Origin: Actinomycetes bacterium
GTDB lineage: Bacteria; Actinomycetota; Acidimicrobiia; Acidimicrobiales; RAAP-2
DNA length: 64,000 nt
Direction of reading: 5' to 3'
NCBI GenBank assembly: GCA_021801235.1
Contig: JAJYYG010000147.1
Location: 29,244-93,243, forward strand
Positions 14,985-23,697 of the stretch are shown here, in pieces. Under the pieces are notes generated by a model, which did not search any database, was not told where the DNA came from, and saw only the letters and a list, made by a program, of their open reading frames with translations. Within the stretch, counting starts at the first letter, position 1, and every line of letters begins with the position of its first letter. The translations under genes and the position numbers were made by a program.

Positions 14985-17030
14985 ATGTCGACCCCCGATG
15001 CCCGACGGCCCGCTGCCGACCCGATGCCGGACAGGCGAGGGGAGTCCGAGTCGGGGATCGAGGGCGGCGCTCCGGTCGACGATCGGGTGTCGGATGTGTT
15101 GGTGTCTGCGCTGGGACGTGTGGCGCACCGGTTGGCCGAGGAGACGGTTCCGGTCGACTCCGGCGAACCCGGTCGTCTGCCGTGGGGGAGGCATGCCGCC
15201 GAGCACCCACCCGAGTACTGGCACTGGCTGCACCTGCATGAGCTGCGGCAGGCCCCACCGGTGGACCTGCCGACCTCGGGTCCCCTGATCAGTGTGGTCG
15301 TGCCCGTGTACCGGCCGTCCCACTGGTACTTCAGGGAGTGCGTCCAATCGGTCATGCATCAGACCTACGGGAACTGGGAGCTGTGCCTCTGCGACGACGG
15401 ATCGGGCGACCCGGAGCTCACCGCGATCATGGAGGAGCTCGCGGCCGGCGATCCTCGCATCACCGTGATGGCGATGGCGGAGAACAGCGGCATCTCCCGC
15501 GCCACCAACCGGGCGTTGGAGGCTTCCTCGGGCGTCTTCGTCGCCCTGCTCGATCACGACGACCTGCTCCATCCCGAGGCGTTGGCCGAGCTGGCCGCGG
15601 TGGTGTCGCGCACGAAGGATGCGGATGTCATCTACACCGACGAGGACAAGTACGACGAGCTCGACCGCCCGTTCCATCCCCACTTCAAGCCCGATTGGAG
15701 CCCCGATCTCCTTCTGGCCTTTCCCTATCTTGGACACCTGACCGCGGTGCGCCGCTCGTTGCTCGTCGCTATCGGCGGGTTCCGTCCGGAGTTCGACGGG
15801 AGTCAGGATTTCGACGTGATGCTCCGGGCCACCGAGCAGGCCCGCAGGGTGGTGCACATCCCGAGGGTCCTCTACCACTGGAGGGTGGTGGCCGGATCGG
15901 CCGCCGGCGACAGCGACGCAAAGCCGTGGGCCCACGCGGCCAGTCGGCGGGTGGTGGAAGACGCGCTCGTGCGTCAGGGGATCGACGGGATCGTGGATGG
16001 AGGTCCGTTCCTCGGTGCGTACACCGTGCGGCGACGGGTCCGCGGTACGCCGTCGGTCAGCGTGATCATCCCGTTTCGGGACCAGGCGGCGCTTACCGCG
16101 CAGTGCCTCGACTCGCTCGAGCGGTCACCGGGCTACCCGATCGGCGAGGTGGTCCTTGTCGACAACGGGAGCTCCGAGCCGGAGACGACCGCGCTGCGGC
16201 TCCGGCTGGCGGACCGGCCGGCCACCCGGGTGCTCGACTACCCCGGGCCGTTCAACTGGCCTGCCATCAACAACCTGGCCGCCGCGACGTGTCGTTCCGA
16301 CATGCTGCTGTTCCTGAACAACGACATCGAGGCGTCCTCGGAGGGGTGGCTGCACGCGATGGTCGAGCAGGCACAACGTCCCGAGGTGGGGGCGGTGGGG
16401 GCCCGCCTGCTCTACCCCGACGGCAGGCTGCAGCACGCGGGGGTCGTGCTCGGGTTGGGCGGGGTGGCCGGTCATCTGTTCGCCGGTCTGCCGGCGAACG
16501 CGATGGGGTACTTCGGCTGGGAGCAGGTGACTCGCGAGGTGAGTGCGGTGACCGCGGCGTGCATGCTGGTGCGCCGTCCGGTGTTCGAAGAGCTGCACGG
16601 GTTCGACGAGGCCTTCGCCGTGGGGTTCAACGACGTCGACTTCTGCATTCGGCTCAGGCAGGCCGGCTATCAGGTGCTTTATACCCCGCAGGCGGAGCTC
16701 GTCCACTATGAGTCGGTAAGCCGCGGCTACTCGGGCTTCCACCGTGACTACGAGGAGTTCCTGGCCCGGTGGACCGAGGTACTCCGGGCCGGTGATCCGT
16801 TCTACAACCCGAACCTCGGACGCCTCGAGCCGTGGTGCCCGCTGCGACCGTTGGACGAGGACGAGCAGTGGTTGCAGTTGGTGGGTGGACTCACCCGGGG
16901 CAGGGTGGCCGAAGGGGAACCGGTCGATGGCGGTGCCGACCCGGCGGCACCTGTCCCCGATGTCCGGGTGCTCGTCAACGGCGTGGAGACCGCGGCTGAC
17001 GGCGAATCGCCCGGAAACCTGCTCAGGTAG
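14985..17030 (+). CDS. Tandem-domain GT2 glycosyltransferase
   Basis: A 681-residue protein with two GT-A (family 2) domains. The first begins at about residue 104 (LISVVVPVYRPSHWY) and has DDGSGD, LLDHDDLL and the TDEDKYDE segment. The second begins near residue 355 (SVSVIIPFRDQA) with VDNGSSEPET and FLNNDIEASSEGW. This layout matches rhamnan and O-antigen type polymerising transferases that add two linkages. It diverges from the minus-strand glycosyltransferase pair, so together they look like a surface polysaccharide locus. TATGCT at 14967-14972 is a plausible -10 box, leaving a leader of only a few bases. Confidence 0.85.
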   Translation: MSTPDARRPAADPMPDRRGESESGIEGGAPVDDRVSDVLVSALGRVAHRLAEETVPVDSGEPGRLPWGRHAAEHPPEYWHWLHLHELRQAPPVDLPTSGPLISVVVPVYRPSHWYFRECVQSVMHQTYGNWELCLCDDGSGDPELTAIMEELAAGDPRITVMAMAENSGISRATNRALEASSGVFVALLDHDDLLHPEALAELAAVVSRTKDADVIYTDEDKYDELDRPFHPHFKPDWSPDLLLAFPYLGHLTAVRRSLLVAIGGFRPEFDGSQDFDVMLRATEQARRVVHIPRVLYHWRVVAGSAAGDSDAKPWAHAASRRVVEDALVRQGIDGIVDGGPFLGAYTVRRRVRGTPSVSVIIPFRDQAALTAQCLDSLERSPGYPIGEVVLVDNGSSEPETTALRLRLADRPATRVLDYPGPFNWPAINNLAAATCRSDMLLFLNNDIEASSEGWLHAMVEQAQRPEVGAVGARLLYPDGRLQHAGVVLGLGGVAGHLFAGLPANAMGYFGWEQVTREVSAVTAACMLVRRPVFEELHGFDEAFAVGFNDVDFCIRLRQAGYQVLYTPQAELVHYESVSRGYSGFHRDYEEFLARWTEVLRAGDPFYNPNLGRLEPWCPLRPLDEDEQWLQLVGGLTRGRVAEGEPVDGGADPAAPVPDVRVLVNGVETAADGESPGNLLR

Positions 17031-17105
17031 GAGCGCGGCACGACAACCGTGACCGTCGACCGGAACCGGACTGACGACCCGTCGGTGCGAGAGACCCGCG
17101 TTGGC

Positions 17106-17122
17106 ACTCTCGAGACGAGAGT
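17106..17122. repeat. Seven-base-pair hairpin
   Basis: ACTCTCG and CGAGAGT pair perfectly around the loop AGA. It lies 76 bases after the GT2 stop and just before the larger terminator hairpin. The two may act together. Confidence 0.55.
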
Positions 17123-17131
17123 CAGACCTAC

Positions 17132-17172
17132 GGATCGTGCCGGTATCGGGCAACCCGACACCGGCACGATCC
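17132..17172. terminator. Bidirectional 19-bp hairpin terminator
   Basis: Bases 17132-17150 pair with 17154-17172 around the loop CAA, with a single A/C mismatch in 19 positions. It lies between the convergent GT2 and SGNH-esterase genes, nine bases from the end of the latter. The symmetry suits termination from both sides. There is no T run, as is common in high-GC actinobacteria. Confidence 0.75.
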
Positions 17173-17180
17173 CGGTTGGA

Positions 17181-18050
17181 TCAGAGCCCAGCGCTCTCGA
17201 CCAGATTGACCAGCGCCTGGTATCCGGCAGCGTCGGGATGGAACGAGTTGGAAGTGGGGAACGTCACCCCGTTGATCCACGGGTTGCCCGTGCACACCGC
17301 ATGGGAGGCGAACGCCGCCCGGGGGTCGACGAAGTGGAAGCCGTAGGCGGCAGCCTCGGACTGGATCACCGAGTCCAGCTGGTTGGCGCCCTGGTTCATC
17401 TGTAGCGCCTCGTTCTGGGTGATGAACAGCGTGCCCCTGAACGGACACACCGTTCCGCTCGGGTCGAAGAGCATCGGATAGCCGACCACGTCCACCCGGG
17501 CCGCCGGGGCCTTGGCGGCGATGGCGGAGTAGAGCACCTGGAGACTCTGGGCCAACCCGTTCGCGATGCTGGCCTCTCCGCTGTCGATGGCCGCCTGGCA
17601 GGGGTCGTATCCCCAGAAGTCAATCCACCCCTCCTCGGCGCAGGTCTGCAGGATGTTGGCGAACCCGACGTTGTCCCCCCCAGCCGAGACCGTCACGAAC
17701 GTGGTCGACGCAGTAAGCCCCGCGAGCTGGCTGCCGACGACCTGGGAAGTGGTCGCGCCGCTACAAGCGGCAAAATTGAGGCTGAACCCTTTGCTATTGG
17801 CAATGATCGGGGCGTAGGCGAGAGGACTCCGTTGGCAGGTCCCGCTGCTCGCGTAGTAGTCGTTCGTCCCCACCCCGGCTGCGTAGGAATCCCCGAGTGC
17901 CGTGTAGGACTGGACGGTCGAAGCGCCGGCTGTCGATGCCTGCAGGCCCAAGCCGACCATCCCGGATGCCGCGAGTGTGGTGACGATCGCAAACCTGGAA
18001 GCGATCCCCAACGCGGTCGTCTTCCCCCTCCAGCGACTGTACATGCGCAT
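17181..18050 (-). CDS. Secreted SGNH/GDSL-family esterase
   Basis: A 289-residue exported hydrolase of the SGNH fold, similar in outline to actinomycete secreted esterases and lipases. A signal peptide is present (AIVTTLAASGMVGLGLQA, cleavage near GAST). Block I is YTALGDSYAAGVG with the nucleophile Ser, block III is SAGGDNVGF, and block V is SFHPDAAG with Asp and His. Paired cysteines are spaced as in disulphide-stabilised secreted forms. ATG 18050 is chosen over an ATG 24 bases upstream because AAAGGA lies eight bases before it. Base composition is lower in GC than its neighbours. The substrate is unknown. Confidence 0.85.
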   Translation of the reverse strand: MRMYSRWRGKTTALGIASRFAIVTTLAASGMVGLGLQASTAGASTVQSYTALGDSYAAGVGTNDYYASSGTCQRSPLAYAPIIANSKGFSLNFAACSGATTSQVVGSQLAGLTASTTFVTVSAGGDNVGFANILQTCAEEGWIDFWGYDPCQAAIDSGEASIANGLAQSLQVLYSAIAAKAPAARVDVVGYPMLFDPSGTVCPFRGTLFITQNEALQMNQGANQLDSVIQSEAAAYGFHFVDPRAAFASHAVCTGNPWINGVTFPTSNSFHPDAAGYQALVNLVESAGL

Positions 18051-18100
18051 GACGCACTTCCTTTCGGAGCCCATACCTGGCGATCAGGCGGCCCTCCGGC

Positions 18101-18129
18101 ATGCTAATGAGAGGTCAGGTGGCGCTCAA
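18101..18129 (-). promoter_or_regulatory. Promoter TTGAGC-N17-TAGCAT of the SGNH esterase
   Basis: Read on the minus strand, TTGAGC (18124-18129) and TAGCAT (18101-18106) are 17 bases apart and match -35 and -10 boxes well. The predicted transcript starts near 18094 and has a leader of about 44 bases containing the ribosome-binding site. Confidence 0.6.
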
Positions 18130-18133
18130 CTAG

Positions 18134-18152
18134 TTGGCAAGCCAGTTGCCAA
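18134..18152. promoter_or_regulatory. Operator-like inverted repeat TTGGCAA-N5-TTGCCAA
   Basis: Two perfect 7-base arms flank GCCAG. The element lies four bases upstream of the -35 box of the esterase promoter, where an activator or a repressor dimer could bind. It also lies downstream of the YfhO-like gene, so a role in ending that transcript is possible. Confidence 0.55.
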
Positions 18153-18218
18153 GCAGGGTGCCGTTGTGACGATGCGTCGCGCGCGATGAGCGTCAACTGG
18201 GGGCGGTTCATGTGGAGG

Positions 18219-20696
18219 TCATCCGCCGACTCGAAGCACCCGACGGCTGTCTCGTCGAGGGCGCCCCCTGGTGCGTCGGAACAGGGTCCATGCCATGGGC
18301 ACCAACAGGGCGAGCAACGCCGCCAGGGCCAACAATGATGCCGGGTATTCGAAGGGAGGGAGGAAGGTGAAGCGCACCACCGACCTCCCGGCCGGGATCG
18401 CGATCTGCTGGAAGAGTCCCGGAGGCCCGGAACGATCCAACCGCACCGCGACGGCGTGCCCGTCGACGGTCGCCGCCCACCCGGGAAGCTCCTGCACCCG
18501 GCGGACGAGGAGAGCGGGCCTGGCGCAGGTGACCGTGGCCTCGTCGGCGCCGTGGCCCACCACTGTGCAGTCCGGTGCCACCGGCCGGGACGCACGGGCG
18601 GTGAAGATCGGGCTCGGATGGGGAAGCTCCCAGACCTCGGCGAGCTGGTCGTGCTCCACCAGCCGGGGGCCGGCCGGCCACGGCGCAGTTCCAGGGAGTG
18701 GCCACGGCTTGCCCTGGAAGTCCGACCCGTACTGGTTCTCGACCACGTACCGCACGCCGAGCGCCTCGTAGGAGGCGAGGTTGCGCGAGAGCTCCGCAGC
18801 GGCCGACGGCAGGGAAGGGTTGACGAGCTGGCTGGGATCGAGGATCCCCGTCCGAGTATTGGGGTCGAGGTGGAACTTGAACTCATCGGAGAACGCCTTG
18901 GGGATGGGGAGGTCGATGACCTCCAATTGCCCGATGCCGAAGTAGGACCCGTAGTCGGGTTGGATGGGTCCGAGGGTGGTGAAGCGACCGCTACCCAGGT
19001 GGGCCTGCAGGTAGGCGACCGAGCCGGTGACCAGACCGGTCGGTGCGGGCGCCGAGAGGGCGGTGAACCCGAACAAGCCGATGCTCTCGACGGTGATCGC
19101 ACCGGCCATCACCACCCGGCCCCGTCTTCTGGTTCGTTCCGAGCGGACACCGCGTTGACGGCGACCGGCCCACCCGGCTCCGACGACCAAGAAGGCCAGG
19201 ACGACAAGTGCGCCGCCCAGGCTGACCACGACGAAGTGGTGTCGCGAGGCGGCAGTCGTTCCCGTGGGGCCCGTGGCGTTGGTGAGGAGCGACCACGCGT
19301 CGGACGCGGCCCACACCGAGAGCACCCCGGTGACCGCCGCGGCCGCGACCATCACCCTGGGCCGGGTGTGGTTGCGGGCGAGGTCGTCGAGGCCGAGGGC
19401 GGCCAGGAGCATCACCGCCAGTTCCCACGACGGGTCGGCATACCGGTAGAAGGCGGTGAGACGGACTCCGGGGATGTCGGCCATCACGGTGACCAGGGGC
19501 CGGAACCCGTAGGTGCGGAGCACGCAGACCGCCACCCACGATCCCAGTCCGACCCGGAGCAGGCGGAGGCGCCGTCCGACCAGTCCGACCAGACCGGCGG
19601 CGACGAGGGTGACGGAGAGGAACCCGCCGACGTTTCCCCAGATGCTCCCCAAGGTATCGACGGCACCAGGGGTGGAGAAGGCGAAGATCGGTCCGAGCGA
19701 GTAGGGAAGCAGGACTTGTGGGAGGCCGGAGGGTGGGAGGGAGACATGGGCGAGCGCCCCGCTGTGCGAACCGATGGATGCCGAGGGGAGGTAGGTCACG
19801 AAGGCGACCAGCAACGGCGCCGCCAGGGCACCACCGACGACAGTGCCGGCGGCCAGACGGGCCAGGTAGGGCCGCAGGGCCGGGTGGTCGCCGTCGACCG
19901 CACGCAGTCCCGCCCACAGGGCGACCAGCAGTCCGTCGATGAAGGCAGTCTCCGGGAAACCGGCCAGGATCGACAGGGCCAGGGCGGCCGCCAGCAGCCG
20001 CCAGCCGCCACGCCGTCCCTCCGCTGCGGCCTCCCGGGCGCGCTCCACCCCGAGGAGTGCCAGCGGGAGAAAGGCCACGGGTCGGAACGGGGCGTGGGCG
20101 AACCAGGCGAAGGTGCCGCACAGGGCGAAGGCCGCGCCCGCAGCGGTCGACGCGCTGCGACCGATGCCGAGCCGCCGGGAGAGGAAGTACGTCGACCAGC
20201 CGGCGAACACCTCGAGGAGCACCTGGAGGTAGAGGAGCCCGTCGTGGAGTGCCAGGAGGAGCGTCGGGGGGAAGAACGCCCCGCTCTGCATCTCACCGGC
20301 CAGTGGAGCTCCGATGCCCTCGTACGGGTTCCACCAGGGGATGTGGCCGTGGAGCCAGTCCATGGCGGCCAGGTGGCCGAGCGCCTGGGTGGTGTACCCG
20401 GCGTTGGGGTCGATGTACGGGAGTCCGGGGAGGACGCCGGCAGGGAGGTGAGGGGTGAGATAGGCGTCGAGCACGAGGGGGTTGGCGGTGACCAGGTGGG
20501 AGAGCTCACCAAGGTTGGCGACGACCACCGCGGCGGCGATGACGAGGAGGGGCACGGCGGAGCACGGTCGGTCTGCCCAGGCCCGCCGGAGTGCGCCGGG
20601 GCGCTGTCCGGGCGGGTTGGTGCACGCTCCCGGCTCGGAGGGCCGTTGGGCGGGCGCTGGCGACCGCATGGGGGCTCCACCCGGTGCGTCGCGCAT
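18219..20696 (-). CDS. YfhO-like multi-pass membrane protein
   Basis: An 825-residue polytopic membrane protein with roughly a dozen hydrophobic helices. The first loop carries WWNPYEGIGAPLAGEMQSGAFFP, which in its first 20 residues matches the YfhO family signature of GT-C-like proteins, followed by AFALCGTFAWFAHAPFRPVAFLPLALLG. The C-terminal soluble part (about 480-790) is extracytoplasmic and ends in a last helix and a basic tail. YfhO-type proteins help glycosylate teichoic acids or other envelope polymers; the substrate here is unknown. Start ATG 20696 is chosen because TACACT lies five bases upstream. Confidence 0.75.
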   Translation of the reverse strand: MRDAPGGAPMRSPAPAQRPSEPGACTNPPGQRPGALRRAWADRPCSAVPLLVIAAAVVVANLGELSHLVTANPLVLDAYLTPHLPAGVLPGLPYIDPNAGYTTQALGHLAAMDWLHGHIPWWNPYEGIGAPLAGEMQSGAFFPPTLLLALHDGLLYLQVLLEVFAGWSTYFLSRRLGIGRSASTAAGAAFALCGTFAWFAHAPFRPVAFLPLALLGVERAREAAAEGRRGGWRLLAAALALSILAGFPETAFIDGLLVALWAGLRAVDGDHPALRPYLARLAAGTVVGGALAAPLLVAFVTYLPSASIGSHSGALAHVSLPPSGLPQVLLPYSLGPIFAFSTPGAVDTLGSIWGNVGGFLSVTLVAAGLVGLVGRRLRLLRVGLGSWVAVCVLRTYGFRPLVTVMADIPGVRLTAFYRYADPSWELAVMLLAALGLDDLARNHTRPRVMVAAAAVTGVLSVWAASDAWSLLTNATGPTGTTAASRHHFVVVSLGGALVVLAFLVVGAGWAGRRQRGVRSERTRRRGRVVMAGAITVESIGLFGFTALSAPAPTGLVTGSVAYLQAHLGSGRFTTLGPIQPDYGSYFGIGQLEVIDLPIPKAFSDEFKFHLDPNTRTGILDPSQLVNPSLPSAAAELSRNLASYEALGVRYVVENQYGSDFQGKPWPLPGTAPWPAGPRLVEHDQLAEVWELPHPSPIFTARASRPVAPDCTVVGHGADEATVTCARPALLVRRVQELPGWAATVDGHAVAVRLDRSGPPGLFQQIAIPAGRSVVRFTFLPPFEYPASLLALAALLALLVPMAWTLFRRTRGRPRRDSRRVLRVGG

Positions 20697-20701
20697 GGGA
20701 A

Positions 20702-20707
20702 AGTGTA
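20702..20707 (-). promoter_or_regulatory. -10 box TACACT, near-leaderless start of the YfhO-like gene
   Basis: On the minus strand TACACT ends five bases before ATG 20696. There is no ribosome-binding site, so a leaderless transcript is likely. No clear -35 box is visible. Confidence 0.45.
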
Positions 20708-20797
20708 GGCGGGACCGCCTCCGGACCGCCGTCATCGGGCGGGTCGGACTCCACCGGGCGGACTGGCGCTGGTGATGTGCGCCGACGGAGAACCGCC

Positions 20798-20803
20798 TAC
20801 CAT
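20798..20803 (+). promoter_or_regulatory. -10 box TACCAT upstream of acetyltransferase leader
   Basis: TACCAT ends six bases before GTG 20810, which opens a 20-codon leader ORF. The spacing is identical to the leaderless site at 1259. Confidence 0.42.
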
Positions 20804-20809
20804 GCGCCG

Positions 20810-20872
20810 GTGGTCTTGCTCGTCCTCGGTCAGTGCGCCGCTCCACGGGTGGCAGCGGGTTCCCTGTCGTGA
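20810..20872 (+). other. Possible 20-codon leader peptide overlapping the acetyltransferase start
   Basis: The frame begins MVLLVLGQCAAPRVAA and ends in TGA that overlaps GTG 20869 as GTGA. With the -10 box six bases upstream it would be translated leaderless and would couple to the downstream gene. If the acetyltransferase really starts at GTG 20833, the leader would merely overlap it and lose this meaning. Confidence 0.3.
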
Positions 20873-21495
20873 GCCCCCGGTCGCACGGACAGCCGACGCG
20901 GTCGCTCGACCTCCCGGGATGGCGGATCCGGGTCGCCACCCTCCTCGAGAGCGACTACGAGCAGTGGCACGCGGTGCGCAGCCGGTGCCGCGAGTGGCTG
21001 GTCCCGTGGGAGCCGAGGCCGGCCGGGGCGCCGCCGGCCCCGGAGGACCGGGCCAGCTTCGTCAACCGCTGCCTGATGCGGGAACGCGAACGCCAGCTGG
21101 GTACGGGGTTCGGGTTCGGCATCTTCGTGGAGGGGAGGTTCTCGGGCGAGATCACCCTCTCGTCCGTCCAGCGCGGGCCGTTCCAGAGCGGGTCCATCGG
21201 CTACTGGATCGACCGGGACCTCGCCGGCTACGGGCTGGTGCCCGAAGCGGTGGTGGTGGTGCTCCAGTTCGCGTTCGAGTCGCTCCGCCTGCACCGGGTC
21301 GAAGTGGCGATCATCCCCCGCAACGGCTCCAGCCGGCGGGTGGCCGAGAAGCTGGGACTGCGGGTCGAGGGCGTGGCGCTCGGGTTCCTCGAGATCAACG
21401 GGGCCTGGGAGGACCATGTCCGGTACGCCATGACGTCGGACGAGTGGGAGGCCCGGCGGTCGGAGCTGCTCTCGACCTGGTTGAAGCGGGGGTGA
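20869..21495 (+). CDS. GNAT-family N-acetyltransferase (RimJ/RimL-like)
   Basis: About 208 residues that match RimJ/RimL-type acetyltransferases, which move an acetyl group from acetyl-CoA to a protein N terminus or a small amine. The family pattern is visible in IRVATLLESDYEQWHAVR, the beta-hairpin GFGIFVEGRFSGEITLSSV, YWIDRDLAGYGLVPEA (the acetyl-CoA pyrophosphate loop) and RVEVAIIPRNGSSRRVAEKLG. GTG 20869 is preferred because the conserved fold starts soon after; GTG 20833 in the same frame would add 12 residues. Target unknown. Confidence 0.82.
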   Translation: MSPRSHGQPTRSLDLPGWRIRVATLLESDYEQWHAVRSRCREWLVPWEPRPAGAPPAPEDRASFVNRCLMRERERQLGTGFGFGIFVEGRFSGEITLSSVQRGPFQSGSIGYWIDRDLAGYGLVPEAVVVVLQFAFESLRLHRVEVAIIPRNGSSRRVAEKLGLRVEGVALGFLEINGAWEDHVRYAMTSDEWEARRSELLSTWLKRG

Positions 21496-21529
21496 CCGGT
21501 CGGCGGCGTGCCGGACCGGGTGCGAGACC

Positions 21530-21555
21530 GGCTGTCGGACCGGGTCCGATCAGCC
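21530..21555. terminator. Bidirectional hairpin between acetyltransferase and SDR genes
   Basis: Eleven base pairs (GGCTGTCGGAC with GTCCGA and CAGCC) form around a CGG loop with one bulged T. It lies between converging genes and overlaps the stop codon of the minus-strand gene. Confidence 0.6.
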
Positions 21556-22596
21556 GTCGATCCCCCGCACCACCGCGGGCGAGTGCCGGAAGAACTGCTC
21601 GACGTCCTGCTCGTAGCGGTAGGCGGGACCGCTTTCCCCCACCGCCCGTCGGAGGTTGTTGGCCCGGGCGAAGCTGGCCACCGCACCGGCACTGGAGTAC
21701 CGGTAGGTGAAGCCGGCCTCGATGAGGCGCGAGGTGTCGACACCCCGGCCGTACCGCGCCAGCTGCTCCATCTCCGCCGGGAACTGCACCAGGCCGATCC
21801 GCGCCAGCGGTGCGGCGAAGGACTGCGGCCCGAAGGGGGGGAGCGGTAGGAGGTGGGCCCCGCCGATGGCGGCCACCTCGCTCCACGGCAGCTTTCCCGC
21901 CCCGGCGACGTTGTAGGTACCGGCGACGCGGTGGCGGGTGACGAACTCCAACGACCGGACGACGTCGTCCTCCTCGACGAACTGGACGAGGGGGTCGAAG
22001 CCGGCGATGCAGGGCAGGAGCCGCCGGCGCAGGTCGGCGGTGATCGGGGTGACGATGTCGCTTCCGAGCACGTTGGCGAAGCGGAGGAGGGTGACCACCA
22101 TCCCCGGGTTGTCGACGGTGAAGTCGCGGACCAGGGATTCCACCTCGATGAGCGAGCGCTCCAGCTGGGTGCGGACGGGAGCGTTCCGCTTGGTGGTCTC
22201 GCGGAACCAGGCGGGGTCCTTCTCCGACGCGCCGTAGACGTGGGTCGACGACTTGACGACCACCTGGTGGACGGGCGTGCCCGGCGAGCCGGCCGCGGCG
22301 AGCAGGTTCAAGGTCCCGATCACGTTGATCTCGTGAAGGAGCCGGCTCGACACGCTCACGGAGTTGGTCTCGAGGAAGGTGTGCACGATGGTGTCCACCC
22401 GGGTGGCCCGCACGATGCGGCTGAGGATGGAGTACGCCTGGTCGGCCCGGACGAACTCGGTGCGCTCGAGGGGGACTTTGGGCTCGCTGGCGCCGAGCCC
22501 CAGGATCATCTCGACGTCGGGATCGTTCTCCAACGCCTGGGCCATCCGGCCGCCCCAGAAGGTGTCGAGCCCGGTGACCAGCACGCGTCGTCCCAT
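21550..22596 (-). CDS. Extended SDR NAD-dependent epimerase/dehydratase-like protein
   Basis: A 348-residue Rossmann-fold protein of the extended short-chain dehydrogenase family. The nucleotide-binding turn VLVTGLDTFWGG opens the sequence, and SSTHVYGASEKDP aligns with the active-site Ser/Thr region. The usual YxxxK is not evident at its expected place (RTQLERS), so it may be a non-catalytic or altered member. It lies four bases after the PlsC-like gene. The same pairing of an SDR protein with a PlsC-like protein is known in mycobacteria, where the function is unsettled. Confidence 0.8.
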   Translation of the reverse strand: MGRRVLVTGLDTFWGGRMAQALENDPDVEMILGLGASEPKVPLERTEFVRADQAYSILSRIVRATRVDTIVHTFLETNSVSVSSRLLHEINVIGTLNLLAAAGSPGTPVHQVVVKSSTHVYGASEKDPAWFRETTKRNAPVRTQLERSLIEVESLVRDFTVDNPGMVVTLLRFANVLGSDIVTPITADLRRRLLPCIAGFDPLVQFVEEDDVVRSLEFVTRHRVAGTYNVAGAGKLPWSEVAAIGGAHLLPLPPFGPQSFAAPLARIGLVQFPAEMEQLARYGRGVDTSRLIEAGFTYRYSSAGAVASFARANNLRRAVGESGPAYRYEQDVEQFFRHSPAVVRGIDG

Positions 22597-22599
22597 CGC

Positions 22600-23667
22600 T
22601 CAGCCGAACCAGACGCTGCGGCGCTGGCGCAGCATGTCGTGGAGGGCGTCCTGGAGGGAGCCCCGGATCCGCTCGGCCTCGTCCATGATCCGGCTCTTCG
22701 AGTACCGCTCGAGGCCCTCGGCGACGTCGAACCTGATGGGGTCGAGCACCCGGATCTTCATCTTGGCCGGGAAGTACACCACGGCACCCAGGGGTCCCAT
22801 CAGCAGCGCGTTGGCGGTGATGGGGAAGTACGGCACGTTGAGCGCCTTGGCCAGCCGGGCGCTCTTGAAGACGATGGGCATCGACTCCTCCGCCCCGACC
22901 ACGGCGATGGGGATGACGGGGACCCCCGCGCGCATGGCGATCTCCACGAAGCCTCCCCGCCCGAACCTCCGGAGCCGGTAGCGGTCGCTGTAGGCCTTCG
23001 ACGGCCCTTTGGTCCCTTCCGGGAAGACGAGTGCCAGCTGCTGCTGGTCGTGGAGGAGCCGGTAGGCGTTGTCGGGGTGGGCGGCCACACCGCCCGCCCT
23101 CGACCACAGGGTGCCCACCGCGGGGATGGTGCGGAAGAAGTAGTCGGCCATCCCGTAGACCGGCCGGCCCAGCTCCTCCTCGATCCCGTGCATGATGGCC
23201 GGCGCGTCCGAGGGGATGGCCCCCGCGTGGTTGGCGACGAGGAGCGCCCCGCCCGACATCGGGATCTTCTCGAGCCCCTCCCACTCGACCCGGAACCAGT
23301 GGCGGTAGAGGGGGTCGTAGAGCCGTCGCACCACGGACCGGAGGTGCTCGGAGCGTCCCCACTCGTCGACGTCGGAACGGCGGGCGTCGCCGGCGGGCGC
23401 GTCGTCGGGCCGGGCCACCGCCACCGGCAGGGGGGGAGCCGCCTCGGAGGCCGGGCTGGATCCGGAGGCAGTCCCGACGTCCGGAACCGGCATCTCGTCC
23501 CCGGGAGTGGTCGCCCGACGGCGTCGGGCATCGGCAGCCCGGCGGGTCTCGCCGGGGTGGTCTTTGCCGTCCGAGGGCCCGGCCGTGACCAGGCCTGCCT
23601 CGATCGCGTCCGCGTTCCGGGTGGCGATCGGGGAGCGGTCGGCGTCGTCGTGGCTCACCCGGGACAT
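22600..23667 (-). CDS. PlsC-like 1-acylglycerol-phosphate acyltransferase family protein
   Basis: A 355-residue protein with a disordered N terminus of about 100 residues and a PlsC-type acyltransferase domain. Block I is VANHAGAIPSDAP, with His and Asp separated by six rather than four residues, a variant seen in the actinobacterial Rv0502-like branch. Block III is FPEGTKGPS. No membrane helix is obvious, so attachment is probably peripheral. ATG 23667 has GGAGG four bases upstream. It probably transfers fatty acyl groups to a lysolipid or another envelope lipid, and is cotranscribed with the SDR gene. Confidence 0.8.
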   Translation of the reverse strand: MSRVSHDDADRSPIATRNADAIEAGLVTAGPSDGKDHPGETRRAADARRRRATTPGDEMPVPDVGTASGSSPASEAAPPLPVAVARPDDAPAGDARRSDVDEWGRSEHLRSVVRRLYDPLYRHWFRVEWEGLEKIPMSGGALLVANHAGAIPSDAPAIMHGIEEELGRPVYGMADYFFRTIPAVGTLWSRAGGVAAHPDNAYRLLHDQQQLALVFPEGTKGPSKAYSDRYRLRRFGRGGFVEIAMRAGVPVIPIAVVGAEESMPIVFKSARLAKALNVPYFPITANALLMGPLGAVVYFPAKMKIRVLDPIRFDVAEGLERYSKSRIMDEAERIRGSLQDALHDMLRQRRSVWFG

Positions 23668-23697
23668 CGTACCTCCGGTGGAGCGCGCCCGGTCCTG

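Noticed and set aside
18456..20708. Plus-strand 750-codon frame opposite the YfhO-like gene.
   Set aside because: A shadow frame rich in Gly, Glu, Asp and Arg. The minus strand encodes a membrane protein with recognisable motifs.
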